Of a DNA stretch of 64,000 bases, positions 26,948 to 35,924 are shown in pieces; position 1 is the stretch's first letter, and the number at the start of each line of letters is the position of its first letter. Under the pieces are notes generated by a model that was given only the letters and a program-made list of their open reading frames with translations, searched no databases and was not told the origin of the DNA. Source of the DNA: JACVRN01 sp035276685 (GTDB lineage: Bacteria; Acidobacteriota; Blastocatellia; Pyrinomonadales; Pyrinomonadaceae); the NCBI GenBank assembly GCA_035276685.1, contig DATELK010000235.1, forward strand, positions 61,543 through 125,542, in the 5' to 3' direction. The translations under genes and the position numbers were made by a program.

Positions 26948-29059
26948 TTATCTCTGTGTCAGAGACAAGGCTACGCCTGACCTCTGCTCCGCGAACATAC
27001 GCACCACGCATTCGACAATCTCGTTGACGGCCTCCTCCGGTCGTTTCCCTTGAGCGTGGATGCCGCAGACTGCCGTCGTGAATGCATGATTGAGGTCTGG
27101 ACTCCAACGCAGGTGCCCGCCCTCGTCTCGGCCATACGTGAGATAAGCTGAAAGCGTATTGAGCCCGGTGCCGGGTCTCTCGCCTATGAGATGAACTATG
27201 ACATCGACGCCCAGCAACATGCCTATGTGATAGCCTATGCGCACGCGCCCGTTCTGAACGAAGATGTCGCGGCTTCCGGCGTGGTGCCCTGCTTCGGTCA
27301 AACCTCTCCGCAGGCCCGGCAGCAATGCGCGCAGGTTCTCGTTGACGGCGTTAGCATTCAGGCCGTCCGAGATGACAATCTGCGCCTGCGGCCGCCTGGA
27401 ATTGTAGAGCGATATAAGACGATGGGCGTCAGATTCGATAACGCGCTCGCCCGATGGCGGGTGCGACAAATACTGCTCCCTGTCGCTGGCGAGGCTCCGA
27501 GCTTTCAGGTGCTGCGGCGAGGTGTCGCGAATGACCGCCGTGCTGATTACAGAGTAGAGGGCGTGGCGAGCGTTGCGGTGAATAGTCTCTACCCGCGACT
27601 CGGCCCCAGATGGTGCCGCGTAATCGTCGCCGTGACCGTAGCCAAGGTCATAACCGCGCTCTTCTCTGAGCGCCTTAATCTTTCTTACAGCCTCCTCTCG
27701 GAGTGACTCGATTGAGCGCGTGTCGCCACCGGCTTTCATGTAGATGGGATAGAGGGATTCTGCTTTACCCGCGTCCGCCGAGAGTGTTCCACGAGCGTCC
27801 ATGACACCGAGCTCTGCCAGCCGCTTGTGCATGGGCGTCGCAACCTTGCTGCGTGTCAGGCGTCTGAGGCGCGGGTGCTCGCGAAACGAGGTTGTCAAAT
27901 ATCCCAGCATGGGGTCTGTGTTGCCAGCCACGGCCATCAGATATGCGGGCGCAGCCTCTCTGACAATCTGTTCGGTTAATCCTTTGAGCGCGCCGGGGCT
28001 TATCCCCATGTGGAAGGTGGAGCAAACATCAAGCCCCATAGTCAGACCATGCAGCTTCGCCATGACAACATCCTCAAGGCACGCGCGCCTGAGTTGTTCG
28101 CCCGTGCGAAAGACCTCCGGCCCTATGAAGCCTGCGACATCGTTGACAATCATCCACTTGCCTGTCTGCCGCCTGATGTGGCGTGCCACTCCGTAGGTGC
28201 GTGCTTCTAGTGTCACCATATCGACGCCCGCCGCCGCGCCGTTAGTAACCTCAGAGCCCTGCCCCGTTTCGAAATAGAGGCCGTTAAAGCTGCGCGCCAC
28301 ATCCAGTATGCCGCTGACATCCAAGCCGACCATGCCGACGAGCGCCCTTGATGTACCGGCCAGACTCTGAAAACCGACATCGACTGCGGTGTGCGAGCGC
28401 GCCCGTGCCTGCTTCACTATGTCGGAAAGGACGCAGTAGCACGTGGGAAGCCGTAGCCGCTCTACGACAGTGCGGAGTAAATCTTCAAGGCGAACGATGG
28501 TTTCCAGTTGGTCGCCCGCCGGATTGATGCCGAGGATAACATCGCCGCAGCCATAACTGAGTCCTTCAAGAATGGAGAAGAGTATCTCCTCTTCGTCGTC
28601 GCCGGGACTGTTGGGTTGGAGGCGCGAGCCGAAGTGCTGCGGCGAGCCAAGGGGTACGCTCTCCCCCTCAGTCAGCGGGTTGAAGATGGAGCGGGCGACG
28701 CTTGAAAGCTCCTCGGTCGTCATTACTTTGACGACCGCCGCGATTACGTGGCTCGCCAGTCCTTCGCGGTAACGGCTCGCCCATGCTTCAGACCGGGAGC
28801 TGAGCAGGATACTCCTCAATTCATTGACTGTGAGGGTTGAGATTTCCGCAGCCAGTTTGAAGTCGAGCGAACTCGTGAGCGCTTCGCTTACTTCATCTTC
28901 AACGAGAGTTGCCTTGCTTATTTCTCCGAGGCTTAATGCGCTCAGTTGGCCCCGTGCGTGCCTGCGTATGGAGTCATCGACAGTCCCGCCTATCTCTAAA
29001 TCGCCTTCCTTGAGCTCATTGGCGAGGGCGAAGATTTGTAACAGCTCCTGAGGATTCAT
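26948..29059 (-). CDS. eutBC: Fused ethanolamine ammonia-lyase EutB-EutC
   Basis: The 703 residues combine both subunits of adenosylcobalamin-dependent ethanolamine ammonia-lyase, which turns ethanolamine into acetaldehyde and ammonia. Residues 1 to about 455 match EutB: GEFIxNPL-like SIFNPLTEGE, EEILFSILEGLSYGCGDVILGINP, GLYFETGQGSEVTNGA and VAGFIGPEVFRTGEQL. A linker of about 30 residues leads to EutC from about 485 to the end: LKARSLASDREQYL, IVISDGLNANAV, GYHIGMLLGVDVIVHLIGERPG. EutB and EutC are normally separate genes. No microcompartment shell genes, EutA reactivase or cobalamin riboswitch are visible, so a simple catabolic role is likely. No Shine-Dalgarno is seen before 29059. It lies behind a kinase gene on the same strand. 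Confidence 0.92.
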   Translation of the reverse strand: MNPQELLQIFALANELKEGDLEIGGTVDDSIRRHARGQLSALSLGEISKATLVEDEVSEALTSSLDFKLAAEISTLTVNELRSILLSSRSEAWASRYREGLASHVIAAVVKVMTTEELSSVARSIFNPLTEGESVPLGSPQHFGSRLQPNSPGDDEEEILFSILEGLSYGCGDVILGINPAGDQLETIVRLEDLLRTVVERLRLPTCYCVLSDIVKQARARSHTAVDVGFQSLAGTSRALVGMVGLDVSGILDVARSFNGLYFETGQGSEVTNGAAAGVDMVTLEARTYGVARHIRRQTGKWMIVNDVAGFIGPEVFRTGEQLRRACLEDVVMAKLHGLTMGLDVCSTFHMGISPGALKGLTEQIVREAAPAYLMAVAGNTDPMLGYLTTSFREHPRLRRLTRSKVATPMHKRLAELGVMDARGTLSADAGKAESLYPIYMKAGGDTRSIESLREEAVRKIKALREERGYDLGYGHGDDYAAPSGAESRVETIHRNARHALYSVISTAVIRDTSPQHLKARSLASDREQYLSHPPSGERVIESDAHRLISLYNSRRPQAQIVISDGLNANAVNENLRALLPGLRRGLTEAGHHAGSRDIFVQNGRVRIGYHIGMLLGVDVIVHLIGERPGTGLNTLSAYLTYGRDEGGHLRWSPDLNHAFTTAVCGIHAQGKRPEEAVNEIVECVVRMFAEQRSGVALSLTQR

Positions 29060-29127
29060 AATTAAAAGTGTTCGACGAAGCCGGGCGTGCAGCGCCTGAG
29101 CCTAGCCTCTATCTCTGTCAGCCTCGC

Positions 29128-30846
29128 TTACGGTCTTCCGGCACCGGCTTTCTTCAGTAGCTCAATCACGTCGGAATGTTTGTTGTTCTCCGCCCACGTG
29201 AGAGCGTCACGACCCTGCGCGTCTTTAACGTCTACCCGCGCGCCTTTATTGAGCAGCATACGAACGATTCCAGCGCGCCCTCTGGCCGCTGCATAGATTA
29301 GCGCCGTCTGCCCATTATTATCGCGCAGGTTCACGTCGGCCCCGCGTTCTAGCAGGACTCTGGCCGTACCTTCGTGACCGCCCAGGGCCGACTGCATCAG
29401 AGCGGTCGAGCCACTGTTATCCTGCGCGTTCACGTTCGCGCCTTTTCTTAAAAGCTTCTCGCTGATGTTATTGCTGCCCCTTGAGGCCGCATTGATGAGC
29501 GCAGTCCTGCCGCCCGCGTCAAGCACGTCCGGCTTCATCCCCGCCGCCAGGAATAGCTCGACCGCGCCTGTCTCGCCTTCTTCCACGGCCCTCGTGAAGG
29601 CTGTCTCGGTAAAGGGAATATTCTTCTCCGAGAGCCGCGCACGCGCAGCCATCTCGTCGGGAGTAGCCACGGGCGGAATGTTTACGTTCTCCTGTCGGTT
29701 GGCGTTATCCGCAGGTGTGGGACTCGGGCGCGGGCTGCTCCTGGCAACGGGCCGGTTTGAAGTCGTTCTACGCGGCGTCTCTTTACCTGAGAGCAGTAGG
29801 TAAAGCGCTGCCGGGATGATGCAAAGCGCGGCTATCAGAACAGCCGCTATTACCCACTTGCGCCCGCCATGCTTTCGGGCCACCACTGTTTCTTCAGGCA
29901 AGGGCACGACTATCTGTCGCTCACGCACTTTGTCACGAGCGCCTATGTCGTCGCGCCCCGGCGGTAAGCTTACTCTGGTAGTTTCATCCTCAGCCGTCAC
30001 AGGGACAGTCGAGGCCGCGCGCGGTGCCATGTTGTGTAGGTCGTCACGCATCTCTGCGGCACTGCGCGGGCGATGCTCGACGTTAAGCGCCATCGCGCGC
30101 ATCAGCGCGGCGGAGAGAGAAAGCCCCACTTCCGGATTAAGCTTGTTCGCAGGGCGCAGAGGGTCAGGCTGGCCGTTGATAAGAGCGGTGGCGCGTGAGA
30201 GCGCGTCCACAGGCTTAACGTTTGTCAGCAAGTGATAAAGAGTAGCGCCCAGGCTGTACAGGTCGCTGCGCGCATCAGTGCCTGCGCCCTGCATCTGTTC
30301 GAGAGGGGAATAGTTCGGAGAATAGCCGTGCACGCTCTTACTCTCGGCCACAGACATCTGCCCGGCGCTACCCTTGGCGAGACCGAAATCCAGCAGCACG
30401 ATGTGATTCGGAGAGAGCAGCTTGAGATTGGCAGGCTTAATGTCCCTGTGCAGCACGGGCGGGCTCAAGTGATGCAGGTAATCCAGCGCATCCAGTATTT
30501 GATAGGCGAAGCCAAGCACTTCGGCAGGAGTAAAGGGTCGCTCCTTACGCTCCATCATCACCGCAAGGTCGTCGCCCGGAATAAATTCCATCACCAGGAA
30601 CAGTCCGTCTCCTTCACTGAAATGATCCAGCACTTTGGGCAGCGCCGGATGGCGCAGATTAGCCAGCAGCCGCGCTTCCCGCTCGAATGCCCGTCGAAGC
30701 TCATCCGTTTCGACCAGAGTCTCTTTCAGCGCGACTGTTCGGGACAGGCGCTCATCCAGAGCCTCATAGACTGCGCCCATGCCGCCACGGCCGAGCGGCC
30801 GTATGATGCGATAACGGTTCTGAAGTATGGTGTCTATAGCGAACAT
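29128..30846 (-). CDS. Membrane Ser/Thr protein kinase with extracytoplasmic ankyrin repeats
   Basis: I chose ATG 30846, which has GGAG upstream and begins just before the kinase fold; the frame is open 17 codons further. Of 572 residues, a Hanks kinase domain occupies about 10-270: GRGGMGAVYEALD, VALKET, LHRDIKPANLKL near 133, LLDFGLAKG near 152. A Pro/Arg-rich linker and one transmembrane helix (WVIAAVLIAALCIIPAALYLLL, about 335-355) follow. The C-terminal 170 residues are four ankyrin repeats (NAQDNSGSTALMQSALGGHEG and relatives). The kinase lies inside and the ankyrin sensor outside, so it may sense an envelope protein. Substrates are unknown. Confidence 0.9.
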   Translation of the reverse strand: MFAIDTILQNRYRIIRPLGRGGMGAVYEALDERLSRTVALKETLVETDELRRAFEREARLLANLRHPALPKVLDHFSEGDGLFLVMEFIPGDDLAVMMERKERPFTPAEVLGFAYQILDALDYLHHLSPPVLHRDIKPANLKLLSPNHIVLLDFGLAKGSAGQMSVAESKSVHGYSPNYSPLEQMQGAGTDARSDLYSLGATLYHLLTNVKPVDALSRATALINGQPDPLRPANKLNPEVGLSLSAALMRAMALNVEHRPRSAAEMRDDLHNMAPRAASTVPVTAEDETTRVSLPPGRDDIGARDKVRERQIVVPLPEETVVARKHGGRKWVIAAVLIAALCIIPAALYLLLSGKETPRRTTSNRPVARSSPRPSPTPADNANRQENVNIPPVATPDEMAARARLSEKNIPFTETAFTRAVEEGETGAVELFLAAGMKPDVLDAGGRTALINAASRGSNNISEKLLRKGANVNAQDNSGSTALMQSALGGHEGTARVLLERGADVNLRDNNGQTALIYAAARGRAGIVRMLLNKGARVDVKDAQGRDALTWAENNKHSDVIELLKKAGAGRP

Positions 30847-30960
30847 GAAGACGAATGCTCCTGCGGCATCACTCCCAAGTAAACCCGCCACGAGCATAAA
30901 GCATTCAATCTGATATCCAAAGATGGCAATGAGGGAAGGTGCCAGGCACGAGCTCTACAC

Positions 30961-30988
30961 GAAAACAGCCAGCACTCACGCTGGCTGT
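30961..30988 (-). terminator. Intrinsic terminator of the alcohol dehydrogenase operon
   Basis: Read on the minus strand, ACAGCCAGC and GCTGGCTGT pair perfectly around a 6-base loop and are followed by TTTTC. It lies about 60 bases beyond the stop of the small membrane-protein gene. Confidence 0.7.
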
Positions 30989-31045
30989 AATCTTGAAATA
31001 ATTGAAGGGCCTGCTTGCTTTCAGGAAGGAACAGAACAACTCAAA

Positions 31046-31564
31046 TTAGCGAGCCGGTTTCTTATCCCTGTTATCTCTTCCGCTACGCAGGTAGGCGACG
31101 GCGACGCCAGCCAGTACTGCTCCGACCGTAACGCGCGTCACCAGACTTTTTCTGTTGTGCTTCCACTCGGCCTTCCAGCCCCGCTCGGCAAAGACGTTGG
31201 GGACGTGGCCGCGAGCCAAATCTTCCACGTAGCCTTCTACGACGCCCACCCGGTCGGCCAGCATCAGCGGCAGCCAGTGGCCGTAGCTAGATTCGCTGTA
31301 CCTGAAAGCGAAGCGCCGTATCATGCCGCTTAAGCCCGCAGGCGGTGTCGAGGTTCCAAAGGCGGCCGAGACGTTCGGGCGCTCGTTAGAATGCAGCACC
31401 TCCACGCTCGCGGGCTGTTGCGTCGGGCGCTCCCAACTGTAGCCCGCGTGCTCCCCGTTGTTGCGATTCTTCATAGGATAGGTCGGGTCGTTGTCCGGGT
31501 TCGCGTCTATGCCCCACCCCTTGACCTGCATAGCGTCTATCTCTTTCTTCTCCATACTCTCCAT
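31046..31564 (-). CDS. Hypothetical protein with C-terminal membrane helix
   Basis: I do not recognise a family for this 172-residue protein. An N-terminal hydrophilic part (NNGEHAGYSWERPTQQP) is followed by a segment ending in SESSYGHWLPLMLADRVGV and a C-terminal helix (TRVTVGAVLAGVAVAYL) with a basic tail. AAGGAG precedes the start with 10-base spacing. It begins 14 bases after the dehydrogenase stop, so the two share a transcript; that is the only functional clue. Confidence 0.8.
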   Translation of the reverse strand: MESMEKKEIDAMQVKGWGIDANPDNDPTYPMKNRNNGEHAGYSWERPTQQPASVEVLHSNERPNVSAAFGTSTPPAGLSGMIRRFAFRYSESSYGHWLPLMLADRVGVVEGYVEDLARGHVPNVFAERGWKAEWKHNRKSLVTRVTVGAVLAGVAVAYLRSGRDNRDKKPAR

Positions 31565-31578
31565 GACAGCTCTTCTCC

Positions 31579-32733
31579 TTAGCTTCTGGCCGATGGCGGC
31601 AGCAGCACCGGCTTGATGCAGTTATCCAGCTTGGCCGAAAAAATCCTGTACGCGTCCGACACCTCTTCCAGCGGGATGCGGTGCGTGATGAGCGCTTTCG
31701 GGTCGAGTATCCCGTTCTGCACGTGCTCAATCAGGCGCGGCAACAATCGCTTCACGGACGCCTGATTGCCCCTGAGCGTCAGTCCCTTATTCACCACATT
31801 CCCTATCGGGACGAGTGTATCTATAGGGCCGTACACGCCTACGATTGAGACGGTGCCGCCCTTTTTCACGGAGTTGATGGCCCAGTGCAGCGCCGTCGCA
31901 GAGCCGCCCTGCATCAGCAGTTTTCTGCCCAGCAGCGTCTGCATGACACGTCCCGCCGCCTCGGCTCCTACCGCATCTATACAAACGTCTGCGCCCAGCC
32001 AGTCGGTCGTGCGCTTGGCGAATAAGACCACGTCGCCCAGCTCTCTGAAGTTATAGGCCTCGCAGGGCGCGTAATTCCTGACGAACTCCAGCCGGTAGTC
32101 CACGTGGTCTATGACTATGACTCGTCCGGCACCGAAGAGCCACGCGCACCTCGCCGCCATGATGCCTACCGGGCCAGCCCCGAAGACCATGACTGTGTCG
32201 CCGGGCTGAATGCCTGCCATCTCGGCCGCCTGATAGCCCGTAGGAACCACATCCGTCAGCATCACCGCGTCGTCCGGATCCATGCCTTCGGGAATCACCG
32301 TCGGGCTCACGTCCGCGTAAGGCACGCGCACGTACTCGGCCTGCCCGCCGTCATAGCCGCCAGCCGTATGCGAGTAGCCGAAGATGCCGCCCACGGCCGT
32401 AGCCTCAGGGTTCGACTCGTGACAATTGCCGTAAAGCTCCTGCTGGCAGAAGACGCACTTGCCGCAGGCTATGTTGAAAGGCACCAGGACGTGATCCCCT
32501 GCTTTTAATTTCTCGACCTCCGGGCCTACCTCTTCGACTACGCCCGTGACCTCGTGGCCGAAGGTCATGCCGACGCGTGTGTCCGGCACAGACCCGTTAT
32601 ATAGATGTAGGTCGGAGCCGCAGATGCAAGACCTAGTGACGCGTACAATAGCGTCCTGCGGGTGCTGTATCTCCGGCTCCGGTTTATGGTCGATGCGTAC
32701 CCGCAGCGGCCCCCTGTAATTCATGGCAAGCAT
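31579..32733 (-). CDS. Zinc-dependent alcohol dehydrogenase
   Basis: This 384-residue medium-chain dehydrogenase has a GGGGAGG nine bases before the start. Catalytic zinc ligands are Cys38 in CICGSD and His60-Glu61 in FGHEVTG. The structural zinc site has four Cys at 90, 93, 96 and 104. The Rossmann motif is FGAGPVGIMAA near 195, followed by VIDHVDYRLE, which suggests NAD as cofactor. The overall sequence resembles glutathione-independent formaldehyde dehydrogenase/FdhA-like and sugar-alcohol dehydrogenases; the exact alcohol is unknown. It is the first gene of a two-gene operon. Confidence 0.9.
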   Translation of the reverse strand: MLAMNYRGPLRVRIDHKPEPEIQHPQDAIVRVTRSCICGSDLHLYNGSVPDTRVGMTFGHEVTGVVEEVGPEVEKLKAGDHVLVPFNIACGKCVFCQQELYGNCHESNPEATAVGGIFGYSHTAGGYDGGQAEYVRVPYADVSPTVIPEGMDPDDAVMLTDVVPTGYQAAEMAGIQPGDTVMVFGAGPVGIMAARCAWLFGAGRVIVIDHVDYRLEFVRNYAPCEAYNFRELGDVVLFAKRTTDWLGADVCIDAVGAEAAGRVMQTLLGRKLLMQGGSATALHWAINSVKKGGTVSIVGVYGPIDTLVPIGNVVNKGLTLRGNQASVKRLLPRLIEHVQNGILDPKALITHRIPLEEVSDAYRIFSAKLDNCIKPVLLPPSARS

Positions 32734-33097
32734 AAAACTGACCCTCCCCTTTCTCGTCTGTCGCGGAAAGAATAAAAAAATAAGGCGTGATGTTTTAGCC
32801 CCTCAGGGGCCAGACACCGCGCCGTCATTCCCCCTTGATACTTATCCGTAACGTGCAAAATCTATCAACTCTGGGACGCGTTACCGCGCCCGTGTTTAAG
32901 CTAGAGTGTCATGGCCTTGCGGAGTTTGAGTCACGCAAGTGTTACAGGAGTATTACTCCTGTATCGCCCGTTATCAGCGCATTCCTCAACTCTTGGATGG
33001 CTTCCCGCTCAAGAGGGTATTCGGCTTTGGCCCAGTCTTCTACGCCCTCGCTGTATTGGATTATACTCGGGGAGCTATTTTCGCAACACAGCCTGTT
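32734..33097 (+). promoter_or_regulatory. Divergent intergenic region with perfect 21-bp palindrome
   Basis: This 364-base region between the dehydrogenase operon and the winged-helix/TPR regulator has no convincing gene. At 32943-32963 the arms TACAGGAGTA and TACTCCTGTA are perfect inverted repeats around a single T, a good operator candidate. A -10-like TATACT sits at 33062-33067, 31 bases before the regulator start. A GCCCC-TCA-GGGGC hairpin at 32798-32810 has no U-tract on either strand. Confidence 0.5.
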
Positions 33098-34858
33098 ATG
33101 AATGCTAAGGTTTACAGCTTCGGACATTTCCGGCTGGACGCGGCGGCACGCAAACTCTTTCGCGAGGAAGGGGTCGTGCCGCTGACGCCCAGGCTCTTTG
33201 ACATACTGCTGCTGCTGGTGGAGAGAAACGGGCAGCTGGTGACGAAAGAAGATTTGATGAGGAACGTCTGGCCCAACCTCTTTGTCGAAGCGAATAATCT
33301 GACCGTGAGCATGAGCGCCCTGCGGCGTGCGCTCGGTGAAAGCCGCGCCGGGCGAGAGTATATCGAGACGATACCGAAACGCGGCTACAGGTTCGTCAGT
33401 CGAGTGATAGAGGAAGAGGCCGCTGCACAATCTGAGAAAAGAGTTTCCAGAGAGCAGAGAGGTGCAGACGCTCATGGCGATACAGTCAGTTCTCTCGCCG
33501 TGCTCCCGTTCACGAATCTTGAAGAGGACGAAAATCTAAACTACTTCGTTGACGGAGTCACGGAAACTATCATCAACAGCCTGTCCAGGCTCCCGCAGCT
33601 CAGGGTTCTAGCCCGCAGCTCCGTCTTCCGCTTCCGCCATAGGGAGATAGAGCCGAAGGCAGCGGGCGCGGAGCTGGGCGTAGAGGCCGTGCTGGTCGGG
33701 ACTGTCAGGCAGGTGCAGGGTCTTTTAATCATAGGGGTCGAGCTGGTCAAGGTCTTGGACGGCTCGCAGCTCTGGGGCGAGCGCTACGAGCGTAAGCTTT
33801 CCGACATCTTCGCCGTGCAAAGAGAGATTACAGAAGAAATCTCCAGGAGCCTGCAACTCAAGCTCACGAGCGAGCAGAAGCGGCGACTTGGCAACTACTA
33901 CACTAACAACATAGAGGCTTATAACCTGTACCTCAAAGGCCGCTACTTCTGGAATAAGCGCACCGAGACGGGCATCAGGAAAGGGATTCAATATTTTGAG
34001 GAGGCGATTAAAGTCGACGAGAGCTATGCGCCCGCCTATGCGGGGCTGGGTGCCTGTTATCTGAGCCTGACCTCATGGAATATCCTGCCCGCCGAAGAGG
34101 TGCTGCCCCCGGCCAGACGGGCTGCGACTAGGGCTCTTGAGATGGACGACTCGTTTGCCGAAGCTCACGCCGTCCTCGGGATTGTGAACTTATACTCGCT
34201 GGACTGGCCCAACGCCAAAAGCGAGTTCGAGCGTGCGCTCGCTCTCGACCCCAATTCCGCGCAGGTTTATTTCTGGTACTGTACTTACTGGGCGATTATG
34301 GGAGAGATAGACGAAGCGCTCGCAGTCATCCACAGGTCTCAGCTACTTGACCCTCTCTCGCCGGTCGTCTGCATGAAAATAGGCAAGACTTTATTGTTCA
34401 AACAGCAGTATGCGGAGGCCCTGCAATACTGCTATCAGGCGCTTGAGCTGGATGAGAATTTCGCCTGGGCATACGGCATGATAGGACTTATCCACTGCGA
34501 GCAGGGCGATTACGAAAAGGCCATACGCGAGTATCGGAAATGCATAGCCCTCACCCGTGACACGGAGACGGAAGGCTTGCTCGGCTACGTCTACGCGGTC
34601 GCGGGCAGGCTCGACGAGGCAACGGCCATACTCGAAAAGTTGCAGCAGCAATCCAGAGAAAGCTACGTGCCTATGTTCTCGACCCTGTTCATATACATCG
34701 GGTTGAAGGATAAAGAGAATGCCTTCCGGCTGCTGGAAAGAATGTACGAGGAGAGGTCTTTCATGCTCGCCGGACTGAAGATGTTCCCGGTCTTCGCCTA
34801 CCTGCGCGACGACCCGCGCTTCTCATCCATACTGCGCCGCATAGGCTTGCCCGAATAG
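33098..34858 (+). CDS. CadC-like winged-helix regulator with FlgO-like and TPR domains
   Basis: I start at ATG 33098 because the protein fold begins there (YSFGHFRLDAAARKLFREEG); the 53 codons upstream show no homology and no ribosome site. Of 586 residues, 1-105 form an OmpR/CadC-type DNA-binding winged helix (LTPRLFDILLLLVERNGQLV, NNLTVSMSALRRALGE, IPKRGYRFV). Residues about 130-265 resemble the FlgO/TolB N-terminal domain (SLAVLPFTNLEEDENLNYF). Residues about 275-560 are TPR repeats. No transmembrane helix is evident. This layout is frequent in Acidobacteria; the genes controlled are unknown, but the palindrome upstream suggests autoregulation. Confidence 0.9.
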   Translation: MNAKVYSFGHFRLDAAARKLFREEGVVPLTPRLFDILLLLVERNGQLVTKEDLMRNVWPNLFVEANNLTVSMSALRRALGESRAGREYIETIPKRGYRFVSRVIEEEAAAQSEKRVSREQRGADAHGDTVSSLAVLPFTNLEEDENLNYFVDGVTETIINSLSRLPQLRVLARSSVFRFRHREIEPKAAGAELGVEAVLVGTVRQVQGLLIIGVELVKVLDGSQLWGERYERKLSDIFAVQREITEEISRSLQLKLTSEQKRRLGNYYTNNIEAYNLYLKGRYFWNKRTETGIRKGIQYFEEAIKVDESYAPAYAGLGACYLSLTSWNILPAEEVLPPARRAATRALEMDDSFAEAHAVLGIVNLYSLDWPNAKSEFERALALDPNSAQVYFWYCTYWAIMGEIDEALAVIHRSQLLDPLSPVVCMKIGKTLLFKQQYAEALQYCYQALELDENFAWAYGMIGLIHCEQGDYEKAIREYRKCIALTRDTETEGLLGYVYAVAGRLDEATAILEKLQQQSRESYVPMFSTLFIYIGLKDKENAFRLLERMYEERSFMLAGLKMFPVFAYLRDDPRFSSILRRIGLPE

Positions 34859-34940
34859 TTAGCGCAAGGTCAGGCCCAACTCACATTCCCGCCTTTCATA
34901 ACAACTGTTTGTTCGAAGCGGAAACGTGATTCCGTAAAAA

Positions 34941-34954
34941 TTAGTAAATTTTAG
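34941..34954 (+). promoter_or_regulatory. TTAG direct repeats, possible winged-helix binding site
   Basis: TTAG occurs at 34941 and 34951, a 10-base period typical of OmpR-type sites, about 110 bases before the regulator gene at 35062. A similar TTAGTAA lies before the peptide array at 42063, with another TTAG 22 bases on. The similarity is short. Nothing else is evident in 34859-35061. Confidence 0.25.
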
Positions 34955-35061
34955 GAAGCGCCTGCGCTAGCCGTTGCTATCATGCGACGGAACTTACGCC
35001 TGAACGGTCTCGGGTTTGTCGGCACGACAGGCACGGTCTACGCTCTGATAACTATACGGTC

Positions 35062-35886
35062 ATGGTAAGACTTCTGATTGCAGAAGATGATGCTGGTATG
35101 CGCGGCCTGCTTGAGCGCACTTTCCGCGCGGCGAGCTATGACCTGTTGATAGTCAGGGACGGGTTATCTGCGCTGGCAGCCCTTCAAAACTCGGACGTGC
35201 CCACGGTCGCGATTCTGGGGATGCTGTTGCCAGACATGACCGGCGCAGAGGTCTGCCGCAGGGTGCGCTCCATGCATCATGACATCCCGCCGTATCTCAT
35301 TCTGCTGACGGGGAAGTCTGACAGCGATGATGCGTTCGGAGGAGCCGCGACGAATGCCGACGACCTTGTACGTAAGCCTTACGAGACGAGCGAAGTCAAG
35401 GCGCGAGTGCGGGTCGGGATGAGGGTTCTGAATCTTCAGGGGAGCCTCGTCTCGCTGGTGAGTGAGCTACAGGAAGCACGCGCGCGTCTCAAACAACTGT
35501 CTGTGCTGCTGCGCCGCGACATACATACCTACGAGTTCGGCCCGTTCCGCCTTGAGGCGGGCGAGCGTCGCCTGCTGCGCGAGGGAAAACCCGTCCCGCT
35601 CCCCTCAAGAATCTTCGACCTGCTCCTGCTGCTCGTTCAGCGCAGCGGGCACCTTGTAGGCAAGGAAGAGATTATGCGCGAGGTTTGGGGCGGCAGCATC
35701 GTGGAGGAGAACAACCTGACCGTGACCATGAGCGCCCTGCGGAAAGCTCTGGGGCAGGCGTCTGGCCAGCGCGAATACATAGAGACGGTGCCCAAGTGCG
35801 GGTATCGCTTCGTGGCCGAAGTGACGGCGCTACGCGACTGTGAGCCGATGAGTCAGGCGTACGCCGTGGCCCCCAAGTCTCCCTGA
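35062..35886 (+). CDS. Winged-helix response regulator with degenerate receiver domain
   Basis: Of 274 residues, 1-125 form a receiver fold (LLIAEDDAGMRGLLE, LLTGKSDSDDA, VRKPYET with the conserved Lys). The phosphoacceptor position, where the usual ILDxxxP motif stands, reads ILGMLLP with Gly53, so phosphorylation by a histidine kinase is not expected. Residues about 153-260 are an OmpR/CadC-type winged helix (YEFGPFRLEAGERRLL, NNLTVTMSALRKALG, TVPKCGYRFV), very like the 33098 regulator. It precedes the peptide-exporter genes by 38 bases on the same strand, so it is the probable regulator of the export system and peptide array. Confidence 0.88.
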   Translation: MVRLLIAEDDAGMRGLLERTFRAASYDLLIVRDGLSALAALQNSDVPTVAILGMLLPDMTGAEVCRRVRSMHHDIPPYLILLTGKSDSDDAFGGAATNADDLVRKPYETSEVKARVRVGMRVLNLQGSLVSLVSELQEARARLKQLSVLLRRDIHTYEFGPFRLEAGERRLLREGKPVPLPSRIFDLLLLLVQRSGHLVGKEEIMREVWGGSIVEENNLTVTMSALRKALGQASGQREYIETVPKCGYRFVAEVTALRDCEPMSQAYAVAPKSP

Positions 35887-35924
35887 GCGGCGGCCCATAT
35901 GAACCATTTCCGAAATCTCAGGCG

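Noticed and set aside
29060..29127. Cobalamin riboswitch before the EutB-EutC gene
   Set aside because: The 68-base gap is too short and lacks B12-box-like sequence.
32798..32810. GCCCC-TCA-GGGGC hairpin as a terminator
   Set aside because: Neither strand has a U-tract after the stem, and it lies upstream of both neighbouring genes.
32939..33097. Upstream extension of the winged-helix/TPR gene
   Set aside because: It overlaps the palindrome and promoter region and has no ribosome site; the domain begins at 33098.
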